NCBI GenBank assembly: GCA_900766745.1
Contig: CAAFWR010000021.1
Coordinates: 1-13,381, forward strand
DNA: 13,381 bases
Source: Methanobacteriaceae archaeon
GTDB lineage: Archaea; Methanobacteriota; Methanobacteria; Methanobacteriales; Methanobacteriaceae
Direction: 5' to 3'
The position numbers were made by a program, and so were the translations under genes. The notes under the pieces were generated by a model, which saw nothing but the letters and a program-made list of their open reading frames with translations, ran no database searches and was not told where the DNA came from. Below are positions 5,392 to 11,930 of this stretch, one piece after another (the stretch's first letter is position 1; the number at the start of each line of letters is the position of its first letter).

Positions 5392-8106
5392 TTAAATCAA
5401 GCTTATAGCTTCATCTAATGCCTCGTTCATTTTATTTTTATCTGGACCAGCACCTTGTGCTAATGTTAAACGGCCACCACCGCCACCGCCAAGAATACTT
5501 GCTGACTGTTTAATAATGTCATTGATTTTAATTCCTGCATCAATAGCTTTATCGCTGGCAGCGCCTACAATTTTACCATCATTGTTTCCAATAACTGCAA
5601 CATCTGCCTTATCATTATCAGTAAAGTCAGTAGCTATCTTTTGAAGTTCCTTAAAGTCAGCATCAATCAGCTGTTTAACAACTCTTAAACCATTGATTTC
5701 AGAAATATCATCACTTAAAGAGCTCATTTTAAGAGAAGCAATTTCTGATTTTAGCCTGTCAATTTCATTTTTCTGAGCTTTCCATTCGCTGAAGAACCTT
5801 TCACATGTTTTTGGAAGTTGTTCAGGTTCGACTTTAAAGATATTGGAACTTTTTGATAAAAGCTCATTTTCATCTTGGATTGAACTGACAGCAGCAAGAC
5901 CCGCTGAGAAGTCAATCCTTTCAACACCATCCTGAACCCTTTCAGTTTTGTTAATCTTAATTGGTCCTATATCACCAGTTCTTGGAATATGGGTACCTGC
6001 ACAGGCCTGAACATCAACTCCAGGAACTTTTACCACACGAATGGTTTTACCTGGAACAATACCTCCCTGATAAAGTCTGAAGCCATATAGTTGCTCTGCT
6101 TCATCTCTAGAGTGGAATTTAATATCTAGTTCAATATTATCCATTACAAACTCATTAGCTATCCTTTCGATTTCATCAATTTCCTGTTGTGAAATTCTTT
6201 TATAATGTGAGAGATCTATTCTTGAACGATTGAGACCTTTTTGAGCACCTGCCTGCCATATATGGTTACCTAAAACTTTCTTTGCAGCAGCCACAATTAA
6301 ATGAGTTGCTGAATGATGGCGGGCAAGGGTAATCCTTCTCTTCCAGTCAATAGCTCCACTAACTTTTTTACCAACCAAATCGTTTAACACTTCTTCAGAA
6401 AAATCATCATTATTTACAACTACATGATGGAGAACAACATTATTGACCTTTTCAGCATACTCTATTTCATAATCTACATCCCCATAAGAGATTTTACCAA
6501 TATCAGACGGTTGACCTCCTCCTTCTGGGTAGAATGCAGTTTGATCAAAAACAAGAGTAGTTTTGCCATCTTTTTCAACAAGGCCTAAAACTTCAGCTTC
6601 AAATTCTTTTTGTTCAAAATCATTGTAGAATAACAAATCGGTTTCTGGATATTCTAAATCAAAAGAAGCTTTTTTATTAGAATCGTCTTTTTCATGTTCA
6701 TTAGCTACAAGAGTAAAGAAATTGTCTGGCACGTTTACAGTAAAGTTCATTGACTTGCCTATTTCCTCTACAGTTTCCGGAGGAATACCATTTGCGTCAT
6801 AGATTTCAATAAGTTTGTCTAAAGGCATTTCTTCTATGTTTTCTTTTTTAAGCTTTTTAATTAATCTTGAAACAATACTTCTACCTTTTTTAATAGTGGT
6901 CTGGTATCTTTCTTCTTCAAGAGAAATGATATTCATAATATGGTCTTTAGATTCTTCAATTTCCGGATAAAACTTAGTTAAGAAAGCTAATTGAATTTCC
7001 ATAACTTCAGCTAATGATTCCTTCATATTAAGCTCTTTCATAAATCGGATAGTTCTCCTTAAAACCAAACGAACCAAATAACCTTCTTTTACATTGGAAG
7101 GAATGATACCGTCAGCCAACATAAACGCAAGACAACGAGTATGGTCAGCTATAATATAAATAGCTTCCATCGGCTCTGCAAACTCTAAAAGTTCTTCTAA
7201 AGAGATTCCTAAACTATCAGCTACTTGTTGACGTAACTCTTTAATGTCCCCAATATCTTCAATATCCATCATTCCAGCAATTTCCGCATTACGGGACAAG
7301 ATTTCAGTGTTAAGTTCAACGCCAGTCATTTCCATTAATTTATTAACTACAGGTGCAAAACATGCATCATAAGCTGTTGGAGTTCCTTGGCTAATCCAGG
7401 CAATTCTTTCAAGACCATAACCAGTATCGACAACTTTAATTGGAATTTCCTTTTTATCTCCATTCTCAAGAGTTTCATATTGGATGAAAACTAAAGTAGC
7501 TAATTCTACTCCTCTTACACATACTTCGTAACAAGGGCCTTCATTACCTCCACCACTCCACCATGATTTGATAAAAGTAATCTCTTCAGTATTCATTCCT
7601 ATATATTTAAAGAACTCATGAGATAGCCTTATTGTTTCATCTTCCCAATAAATAAAATTCTCTTCAGTATTGATTACTGTGTGAGATCCCATTGTAAAAC
7701 AGGTCATGTGTCTTCCAGTTCTACCAACATTATCAACATCATTTAAACGAACAGATGGTTGGGCTATTTCAAGAGGATTAGCTGGAGGTTTTACTAAACC
7801 AGAGGTTACCCAAGGTTGGAAGCAAAATATTGAAGCTCCAACTAAAAATACATCATCCCTCCATCTTTTAGCTAAAATTGGATAACGGGATATAGGAGTA
7901 TGGCCTTCTTTTTCTAAAAATTCTCTAAAAACTTGTTGGATTTCATAAAGAGTATAAGGTTTGTCAGTTGCAGGATTACCAATGAAAGAATATTCATCAC
8001 AAGGTGCATCTCCACAAGTATCTCTATCAATTTGAGAGTAAAACTCCTGACCGCAAGTTTTACATTTTTGAAGTTTATAACCTAATTTTTCAAATATTTC
8101 TACCAT
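5392..8106 (-). CDS. alaS: Alanyl-tRNA synthetase, archaeal type
   Basis: AlaS attaches alanine to tRNA-Ala in the cytoplasm and hydrolyses mischarged Ser/Gly-tRNA. The 904-residue length and the N-terminal cysteine cluster (C15, C18, C31, C36) are typical of the archaeal form. The class II catalytic core follows: about 112-142 (motif 2 region with RLNDVDNVGR) and motif 3 DTGYGLERIAW at 227-237. The tRNA-recognition helices follow to about 470, then the editing domain. This domain has FYPEGGGQPSD (525-535), the zinc ligands in HHSATH (H598, H602) and CAGTH (C702, H706). A coiled coil at about 770-795 leads to the C-terminal DHHA1/C-Ala domain, with the glycine-rich GGGGGGR at 873-879. All key residues are present. 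The ATG has only a weak CTGAT-type ribosome site. The gene lies 164 nt after rpl12, with terminator tracts between, so it is probably transcribed separately. Confidence 0.98.
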   Translation of the reverse strand: MVEIFEKLGYKLQKCKTCGQEFYSQIDRDTCGDAPCDEYSFIGNPATDKPYTLYEIQQVFREFLEKEGHTPISRYPILAKRWRDDVFLVGASIFCFQPWVTSGLVKPPANPLEIAQPSVRLNDVDNVGRTGRHMTCFTMGSHTVINTEENFIYWEDETIRLSHEFFKYIGMNTEEITFIKSWWSGGGNEGPCYEVCVRGVELATLVFIQYETLENGDKKEIPIKVVDTGYGLERIAWISQGTPTAYDACFAPVVNKLMEMTGVELNTEILSRNAEIAGMMDIEDIGDIKELRQQVADSLGISLEELLEFAEPMEAIYIIADHTRCLAFMLADGIIPSNVKEGYLVRLVLRRTIRFMKELNMKESLAEVMEIQLAFLTKFYPEIEESKDHIMNIISLEEERYQTTIKKGRSIVSRLIKKLKKENIEEMPLDKLIEIYDANGIPPETVEEIGKSMNFTVNVPDNFFTLVANEHEKDDSNKKASFDLEYPETDLLFYNDFEQKEFEAEVLGLVEKDGKTTLVFDQTAFYPEGGGQPSDIGKISYGDVDYEIEYAEKVNNVVLHHVVVNNDDFSEEVLNDLVGKKVSGAIDWKRRITLARHHSATHLIVAAAKKVLGNHIWQAGAQKGLNRSRIDLSHYKRISQQEIDEIERIANEFVMDNIELDIKFHSRDEAEQLYGFRLYQGGIVPGKTIRVVKVPGVDVQACAGTHIPRTGDIGPIKINKTERVQDGVERIDFSAGLAAVSSIQDENELLSKSSNIFKVEPEQLPKTCERFFSEWKAQKNEIDRLKSEIASLKMSSLSDDISEINGLRVVKQLIDADFKELQKIATDFTDNDKADVAVIGNNDGKIVGAASDKAIDAGIKINDIIKQSASILGGGGGGRLTLAQGAGPDKNKMNEALDEAISLI

Positions 8107-8200
8107 AATATCAGCTTAAAAAATAAATCTAATACTATGTTTGATTTTAATAAATAATAATATTTACTAGTTTTATAAGAAATAGTTGAAATTCTAATTT

Positions 8201-8276
8201 AAAAAAACAGATTTTTGAAAGTAATTTGAAAATAAAAAAAGTAAGAAAAATAAGAAAGGATAGAAAGAATCTATCC
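8201..8276 (-). terminator. Intrinsic terminator of the rpl1-rplP0-rpl12 operon, stem overlapping the rpl12 stop
   Basis: The minus-strand RNA folds as GGAUAGA (8276-8270), loop UUCUU, UCUAUCC (8264-8258): a perfect 7-bp stem with a 5-nt loop. The 5' arm contains the last glycine codon (GGA) and the stop codon UAG of rpl12. It is followed by T5 (8250-8246), T7 (8240-8234) and T7 (8207-8201). Several spaced T-tracts after a highly expressed ribosomal operon fit staged archaeal termination. The hairpin could also protect the 3' end of the message. Confidence 0.6.
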
Positions 8277-8579
8277 GAATAAAGCACCTAAACCAGCTGC
8301 TGCTTCTTCTTCAGCTGCTTCTTCGTCTTCTTCTTCCTCTTCTTCTACTTCTTCTTCAGCTGCTGCTGCAGGAGCTGCTGCCGCTGCAGGAGCTGCTGCT
8401 GCCATTGCAGTGGTTTCCATAGCTTCTTCGATATCTACATCTTCTAAAGCTGCGATTAATGCTTTGATTCTAGCATCATCTGCATCGATACCTGCTGCTT
8501 CTATAATACTCTTAACATTTTCTTCGTTAATGTCTTCATCTACGCTGTGTAAAATCATTGCTGCATAAATATATTCCAT
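8271..8579 (-). CDS. rpl12: 50S ribosomal protein L12 (P1 stalk protein)
   Basis: This is the acidic stalk protein that, as dimers on P0, recruits the translation GTPases aEF1A and aEF2 to the ribosome. The 102 residues divide as follows: the N-terminal helical dimerisation domain ([20 protein letters not shown], to about residue 58), a flexible hinge of alanine then glutamate runs (59-93), and the factor-binding tip ending GLGALFG. That tip is identical to the last residues of P0. The start has GGTGATAAC directly before the ATG (4-nt spacing). It is the last gene of the rpl1-rplP0-rpl12 unit, 75 nt after rplP0. That spacer holds a perfect AT hairpin and a TATA-like element, which could adjust its output, since the stalk needs several P1 copies per P0. 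The stop codon lies inside the terminator stem. Confidence 0.96.
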   Translation of the reverse strand: MEYIYAAMILHSVDEDINEENVKSIIEAAGIDADDARIKALIAALEDVDIEEAMETTAMAAAAPAAAAAPAAAAEEEVEEEEEEDEEAAEEEAAAGLGALFG

Positions 8580-8604
8580 GTTATCACCATTTGTTTTGTA
8601 ATAA

Positions 8605-8625
8605 AATTTAATTTGTAATTAAATT
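8605..8625. repeat. Perfect 9-bp inverted repeat between rplP0 and rpl12
   Basis: AATTTAATT (8605-8613), TGT, AATTAAATT (8617-8625) form a perfect 9-bp stem with a 3-nt loop in the rplP0-rpl12 spacer. All stem pairs are A-T, so the RNA hairpin is weak. It could be a processing or attenuation point, or a DNA-level symmetric site. Chance is also plausible in AT-rich spacer. Confidence 0.4.
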
Positions 8626-8640
8626 ATTGTGTTAGTAATT

Positions 8641-8650
8641 ATTATAAATC
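8641..8650 (-). promoter_or_regulatory. Possible internal TATA box for rpl12
   Basis: The minus strand reads GATTTATAAT here, 62-71 nt upstream of the rpl12 start and immediately after the rplP0 stop. With normal archaeal spacing, transcription would begin near 8618, within the inverted repeat, giving a leader of about 40 nt. This is a motif-level guess; AT-rich spacers give such matches by chance. Confidence 0.25.
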
Positions 8651-8654
8651 AATT

Positions 8655-9671
8655 TTATCCGAAGAGCGCTCCTAACCCAGCTGCTGCTTCTTCTTCTCCG
8701 TTTTCCTCTTCTTCCTCTTCGACTTCAGGTTCATCTTTAGCTTCGTCTTCTGCGACAACTACAGCTGCAGCTGTAGCAACATTAGATAATTTGTCTGCTA
8801 ACTCATCATCTAAAGCACCTTCAGTACTAGCAACAAGTTGAGCTAATGCTAACATTTTTGCTTGTGCTAAACCAATTAAAGGCTCTGAAGTTTCTGAAGT
8901 TACGTATGCACTTTCCATAGCAACATTGACTGCTTTGGTATGTGCACTTGAGATAAGTGTGGAGATTGTTTCCTCTGTAGGTATTGCTGCATAAACAGAT
9001 AAGTTAAATGCTTTGGTAAATGCAGTTTGAATATCTGCTAAGGTTTGTTCCTCATCAATTGCTAAAACATCTGAGGTGTAAATAGCTCCTTCTTCATATA
9101 CTGCTTTTAAATCTATACCTACTTCCATTGGGTTAATATCCATTCTGGTTAAAGTACTAGCTACTTGTTTGGATATTTCTTCACCTGCTTCAACAAGAAC
9201 TGTTTCTTTTGAAACAACAATTTTACCCTTGTCGATTTTTGCAGGGATTCCAACTTGTTGTAATTCTCCTAAAAATGGACCTGGTTCAAATCCAGTATCC
9301 CCTTCAGGAATAACAATATCATCAGTTGCAATAGCTCCAGGTTTTGCAGGAGCTGCAGTTTTACTATCTTCCAAGATTTTATATAATCTGAAAGGATTCA
9401 TTTCGGTTGCAATAATAGCAACTTGACCATCCATATAATCAGATAAACTGACAACATTGTCTTTTTCAGCATTACAATCTTCAAGTGCTAAATCAATAAG
9501 GTTCTTTTTAGACATTCTTATAACAGCTTTGCCATTGAGGGATCTTCTCATTTCTTGGAGCTGTTTTGCTGGAATATTTAATAAATCTACAATACCAACA
9601 ACATCATAAGAGTCTATTAACCCTTTGAGTTCACTAACTTCTTCTTTTTTCCATTCAGCAACATGAGCCAT
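8655..9671 (-). CDS. rplP0: 50S ribosomal protein L10 (acidic stalk base protein P0, uL10)
   Basis: P0 anchors the stalk to 23S rRNA and carries the P1 dimers. At 338 residues it has the long archaeal/eukaryotic form. It begins with an rRNA-binding N-terminal domain ([20 protein letters not shown]..., to about 105), continues with the inserted P0 domain (about 106-185, containing [20 protein letters not shown]), and a helical spine (about 200-300) that binds P1 dimers. An acidic hinge ([12 protein letters not shown]) and the GLGALFG tip, shared with L12, close it. The ATG directly follows the rpl1 stop TAG with no spacer. AGGGTGA, 5 nt before the ATG, lies inside the last codons of rpl1, so translation of P0 is probably coupled to L1 and would share its autoregulation. 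Confidence 0.97.
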   Translation of the reverse strand: MAHVAEWKKEEVSELKGLIDSYDVVGIVDLLNIPAKQLQEMRRSLNGKAVIRMSKKNLIDLALEDCNAEKDNVVSLSDYMDGQVAIIATEMNPFRLYKILEDSKTAAPAKPGAIATDDIVIPEGDTGFEPGPFLGELQQVGIPAKIDKGKIVVSKETVLVEAGEEISKQVASTLTRMDINPMEVGIDLKAVYEEGAIYTSDVLAIDEEQTLADIQTAFTKAFNLSVYAAIPTEETISTLISSAHTKAVNVAMESAYVTSETSEPLIGLAQAKMLALAQLVASTEGALDDELADKLSNVATAAAVVVAEDEAKDEPEVEEEEEENGEEEAAAGLGALFG

Positions 9672-10310
9672 CTAAATCACCCTCACAGTTGGACCCATAG
9701 TTGTTTTAATAAACATGGATTTTATTTGATTTCTTCCTTTATCTAATTGGCGGTCTAAGACGGTAAGAACAGTTTCAATATTTTCAGCTATTTCTTCGTT
9801 GGTCATATCTTGACTTCCAACAATAATTTGGATAGAAGGTTGTTGTTTAATACCTACTTTCACGGTACTTTGTAACCTTTCTAAAAGTGGATCTAATTTG
9901 ATACTAGCTGGCACTGGTTTTGGCATTTTATTACGTGGACCAAGAACTGGACCTAAAAATCTACCAACAAGTGGCATCATATCAGCTTGAGCTATAAAGA
10001 AATCTACAGAATTTGCTGCTTTTTTTGCTGCTTTTCTATCTTTTCCTAAAGCTTCTAAATCCTCTTTATTTATTACAAGATCGACACCAGCATTTTTAGC
10101 TTGAACAATGAGTTCCCCATCAGCAATGACTCCGATTTTAACATCTTTGCCACGGCCATTAGGAAGAGCAACTTCCTCATTAAACCTATTTTCTGGTTTT
10201 TTGACATCTAAGTCACGGACATTGATAATTACGTCCATTGACTGTGTGAAGTTCCTCGGCTTTGACTCGTTTTTTGCCTTCTTCACCGCTTCTAATACAT
10301 CTTGTGTCAT
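9672..10310 (-). CDS. rpl1: 50S ribosomal protein L1 (uL1)
   Basis: L1 forms the mobile stalk on the E-site side of the large subunit and in methanogens also represses its own operon. I start it at ATG 10310 (212 aa, [13 protein letters not shown]), which has GGGGGAT just upstream and agrees with the usual archaeal N-terminus. The in-frame ATG at 10322 has no ribosome site and lies in a small hairpin. The two-domain L1 fold is expected, with the signature [17 protein letters not shown] at about 116-132 and the ending [10 protein letters not shown]. The first 25 codons contain an RNA element resembling the L1 site of 23S rRNA (10246-10286). There the codon choice (GCG, GTG, AAG, CCG, AGG) is clearly richer in GC than in neighbouring genes, as expected if RNA structure is under selection. 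Confidence 0.97.
   Translation of the reverse strand: MTQDVLEAVKKAKNESKPRNFTQSMDVIINVRDLDVKKPENRFNEEVALPNGRGKDVKIGVIADGELIVQAKNAGVDLVINKEDLEALGKDRKAAKKAANSVDFFIAQADMMPLVGRFLGPVLGPRNKMPKPVPASIKLDPLLERLQSTVKVGIKQQPSIQIIVGSQDMTNEEIAENIETVLTVLDRQLDKGRNQIKSMFIKTTMGPTVRVI
10246..10286 (-). promoter_or_regulatory. L1 autoregulatory mRNA element (23S rRNA mimic) inside rpl1
   Basis: The rpl1 message can form GUGAAG (10286-10281) paired with CUUCAC (10251-10246). An asymmetric internal loop follows, AA (10280-10279) opposite GAGGAA (10257-10252). A GGC/GCC stem (10278-10276 with 10260-10258) closes a 15-nt loop. This is the arrangement known for the L1 site in Methanococcus L1 mRNA, where GUGAAG-GA-GGC pairs with GCC-GAGAAA-CUUCAC and lies about 30 nt after the start. 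Here it begins 24 nt after the A of the ATG. Bound L1 should block translation of rpl1 and, by coupling, rplP0. Confidence 0.85.
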
Positions 10311-10337
10311 ATTATCCCCCATGAACGATTAGTTCAT
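10311..10337 (-). promoter_or_regulatory. rpl1 translation start region: small hairpin plus Shine-Dalgarno
   Basis: The minus strand has AUGAAC, loop UAAUC, GUUCAU (10337-10321), a perfect 6-bp stem, directly followed by GGGGGAU, then the start codon at 10310. The 3' arm abuts the G-run, so folding would affect access to the ribosome site. It also buries the alternative upstream ATG (10322), supporting the downstream start. Confidence 0.5.
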
Positions 10338-10395
10338 TGGTTAATTGGTTTCATGAGTAATCGATTTAAGAAAAATCTTTTTCGATTGCATGAAT

Positions 10396-10442
10396 AAAAA
10401 CAGTATATCAATTATAATTAAATTATAACATCATATACACTG
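10396..10442 (-). terminator. Long imperfect hairpin with T5 between rpl11 and rpl1 (attenuator or terminator candidate)
   Basis: On the minus strand CAGT...ACTG (outer arms 10442-10439 and 10404-10401), ATAT/ATAT and a perfect inner stem TTATAATT-T-AATTATAA (10428-10412) stack into one extended hairpin. It is broken by a GT bulge and a small internal loop. T5 (10400-10396) follows at once. It lies 40 nt after the rpl11 stop and about 90 nt before rpl1. It may end most spt5-rpl11 transcripts or mark a processing point. All inner pairs are A-T. Confidence 0.45.
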
Positions 10443-10481
10443 TTAATAAATTTAATTTTAATTTTAAATATATCGAAAATT

Positions 10482-10964
10482 TTATTCTACTAAAATATCG
10501 TCATATACTCCAGCATCAACATCTTTTTGTGCAGCTCTTGGATCTTTACCATCAACAGAAAGTCCCATACTTACACAAGTTCCCATAACCTCTTTGACTC
10601 CTGCTTTATAATCGTTAGCAAGTAATGAATCAAATTTCATTCTAGCGATTTTTAAAGCTTTGTCTATTGGTAAATCATTAATAATATCTAAACCAGGTTC
10701 ATGAGAAGCTTTTTCGATACCTAATTCTTCCATAATAAGTGATGTAGTTGGTGGTGTACCAATTTCAATTTCAAACTCTTTAGTATCTCTGTCGATACTA
10801 ATTTTTACAGGCACTTTCATTCCTGCGAAATCAGCACTCTTATTGTTAATTTCCTCAACAACTTGCATCATATTAATACCGAAAGGTCCTAATGCTGGGC
10901 CTAATGGAGGTCCAGGAGTTGCGCTTCCACCTTCGATAAGAATTTCGACTGTATCTTTAGCCAT
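10482..10964 (-). CDS. rpl11: 50S ribosomal protein L11 (uL11)
   Basis: L11 binds the GTPase-associated centre of 23S rRNA at the base of the P0/P1 stalk. The 160 residues show the N-terminal domain with the proline-rich [19 protein letters not shown] (15-33) and a C-terminal RNA-binding domain with [14 protein letters not shown] and the conserved [16 protein letters not shown] segment (about 128-143). It is normal in length for an archaeal L11. The ATG overlaps the stop of spt5 by one base (TAATG), and AGGAGG lies 8 nt upstream, inside spt5, so the two are translationally coupled. It is separated from rpl1 by 171 nt containing a structured spacer, unlike the tight spacing of the other ribosomal genes here. 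Confidence 0.97.
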   Translation of the reverse strand: MAKDTVEILIEGGSATPGPPLGPALGPFGINMMQVVEEINNKSADFAGMKVPVKISIDRDTKEFEIEIGTPPTTSLIMEELGIEKASHEPGLDIINDLPIDKALKIARMKFDSLLANDYKAGVKEVMGTCVSMGLSVDGKDPRAAQKDVDAGVYDDILVE

Positions 10965-11431
10965 TAGTCAGCCTCCTTTTGAATGATTCTAATTTGATCA
11001 GCTTTGACAGTAACCGGAATTGGTACTGCTGCTTCTATTAACTCGAGAACAACTTCTTCACGTGATTCATCAATACGAGCCACTTTTGCTCTTTCTCCTT
11101 TGAAAGGACCAGAAATAAGTTCAACAATACTCCTTTCTTTAATTGAAGAAATAATAGGTTCTGGTTTTAAGAATCTTTTTGCTTCTTCAAAGGTAATATT
11201 ACTTTTACCTTCAACAACTCCTCTTAAATGCTGAACTTTAAGATCGGGATTTCTTAAATCGATTTTTGTTGAAGACTCAACTAAAATATACCCTTTTAAA
11301 GATTCGGGAGCAAGAATTGCTGAAATACCAACACCATCTAAGCGAGATTTACGAGCTAATAACCTAGCTACATTCTTTTCCTGACCAGCAGATGTCTTAA
11401 GAGCGTAAATGGTATTCTCAGTATCTTCCAT
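10964..11431 (-). CDS. spt5: Transcription elongation factor Spt5 (archaeal NusG)
   Basis: Spt5 binds the clamp of RNA polymerase (with Spt4) to promote processivity and links it to the ribosome. I take ATG 11431 as start (155 aa, [20 protein letters not shown]). AGGTGA lies 7 nt before it, whereas an upstream ATG at 11476 would add 15 residues, has no ribosome site and is not part of the family. The NGN domain covers about 7-88 ([33 protein letters not shown]) and the single KOW domain about 97-150, with the core [16 protein letters not shown]. This is the standard archaeal architecture. It follows secE by 201 nt with its own TATA boxes and overlaps rpl11 by 1 nt. Confidence 0.96.
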   Translation of the reverse strand: MEDTENTIYALKTSAGQEKNVARLLARKSRLDGVGISAILAPESLKGYILVESSTKIDLRNPDLKVQHLRGVVEGKSNITFEEAKRFLKPEPIISSIKERSIVELISGPFKGERAKVARIDESREEVVLELIEAAVPIPVTVKADQIRIIQKEAD

Positions 11432-11525
11432 AAAAAATTCACCTATTTTATTATTTCTACTTGTTAATAAAATCAATTATTAAATAAAAGTATTATAGAA
11501 ACCGAAATCAATTAAATGATATCAG

Positions 11526-11570
11526 ATTTATATAATATTATTAGTTTATAAAAAGTAATATATAAATGTT
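11526..11570 (-). promoter_or_regulatory. Tandem TATA-box promoter(s) of spt5-rpl11
   Basis: The minus strand has GAAACATTTATATATTAC (about 11573-11556), a good BRE plus TATA arrangement, and a second TATA box TTATATAAAT (11535-11526). Predicted starts of transcription are near 11540 and 11505, giving leaders of roughly 110 and 75 nt before the ATG at 11431. A T8 run on the minus strand (11580-11573) just upstream may end the secE message. So spt5-rpl11 is probably a unit separate from ftsZ and secE. Confidence 0.55.
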
Positions 11571-11572
11571 TC

Positions 11573-11580
11573 AAAAAAAA
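11573..11580 (-). terminator. T8 tract after secE
   Basis: Eight T on the minus strand lie about 52 nt after the secE stop and just before the spt5 TATA box, a likely archaeal oligo-T terminator. No hairpin is evident. Confidence 0.45.
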
Positions 11581-11632
11581 TTTGTTTAAAAATAAATTTA
11601 ATATTAAAAAATTAGAATCAAAGAAATGGAGA

Positions 11633-11812
11633 TTATAATCCAATTAATTGACTTATTAAAACAATAACAAAACCGATTACTCCAATTACAATCATACCTA
11701 AAGCTGTAATTTTTGCAAATTGGAAGTATTCATCAGCATCTGGTTTTCTTGATACTTTCAATACTCTTTTACATTCTTTCCAAGTTATCTCTAATTTTTC
11801 TTTAATATACAT
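11633..11812 (-). CDS. secE: Protein translocase subunit SecE (Sec61 gamma)
   Basis: SecE clamps the two halves of SecY in the protein-conducting channel of the cell membrane. The 59-residue product begins MYIKEKLEITWKECKRVLKV. An amphipathic, positively charged N-terminal helix is followed by the conserved SRKPDADEYFQFAKITALG (residues 21-39). A single transmembrane helix (about 38-57, rich in I, V and G) ends in QLIGL. This matches archaeal and eukaryotic Sec61 gamma, not the longer bacterial SecE. Its length and position, between ftsZ and spt5, are as expected in Methanobacteriales. The ribosome site is weak (TTAGGA, about 8 nt before the ATG). There is no overlap with neighbours; 118 nt separate it from the ftsZ stop. 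Confidence 0.93.
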   Translation of the reverse strand: MYIKEKLEITWKECKRVLKVSRKPDADEYFQFAKITALGMIVIGVIGFVIVLISQLIGL

Positions 11813-11930
11813 ATTAAAAAATCCTAATAAAACAATGAAATTAATAAATTATACAAAATAAAGTAATAAGTATAATTTATAATTCTTTAATTAATATACT
11901 TTTCTATTAATTATATAAAAATAAAATAAA

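Noticed and set aside
8290..8420. GCTGCT/TCTTCT-rich stretch resembling a microsatellite
   Set aside because: It encodes the normal Ala/Glu hinge of L12; the repetition is explained by the protein.
8629..8841. Ser/Ala-rich plus-strand frame at the end of rplP0
   Set aside because: It is the complement of the acidic Glu/Ala-rich hinge of P0, not a gene.
10359..10387. AATCG ... CGATT inverted repeat upstream of rpl1
   Set aside because: Only five pairs with an AT-rich 19-nt interior; weaker than the neighbouring hairpins and within chance expectation.
11432..11476. N-terminal 15-residue extension of Spt5
   Set aside because: AGGTGA lies just before the internal ATG 11431, and the extension ([15 protein letters not shown]) has no counterpart in the family.
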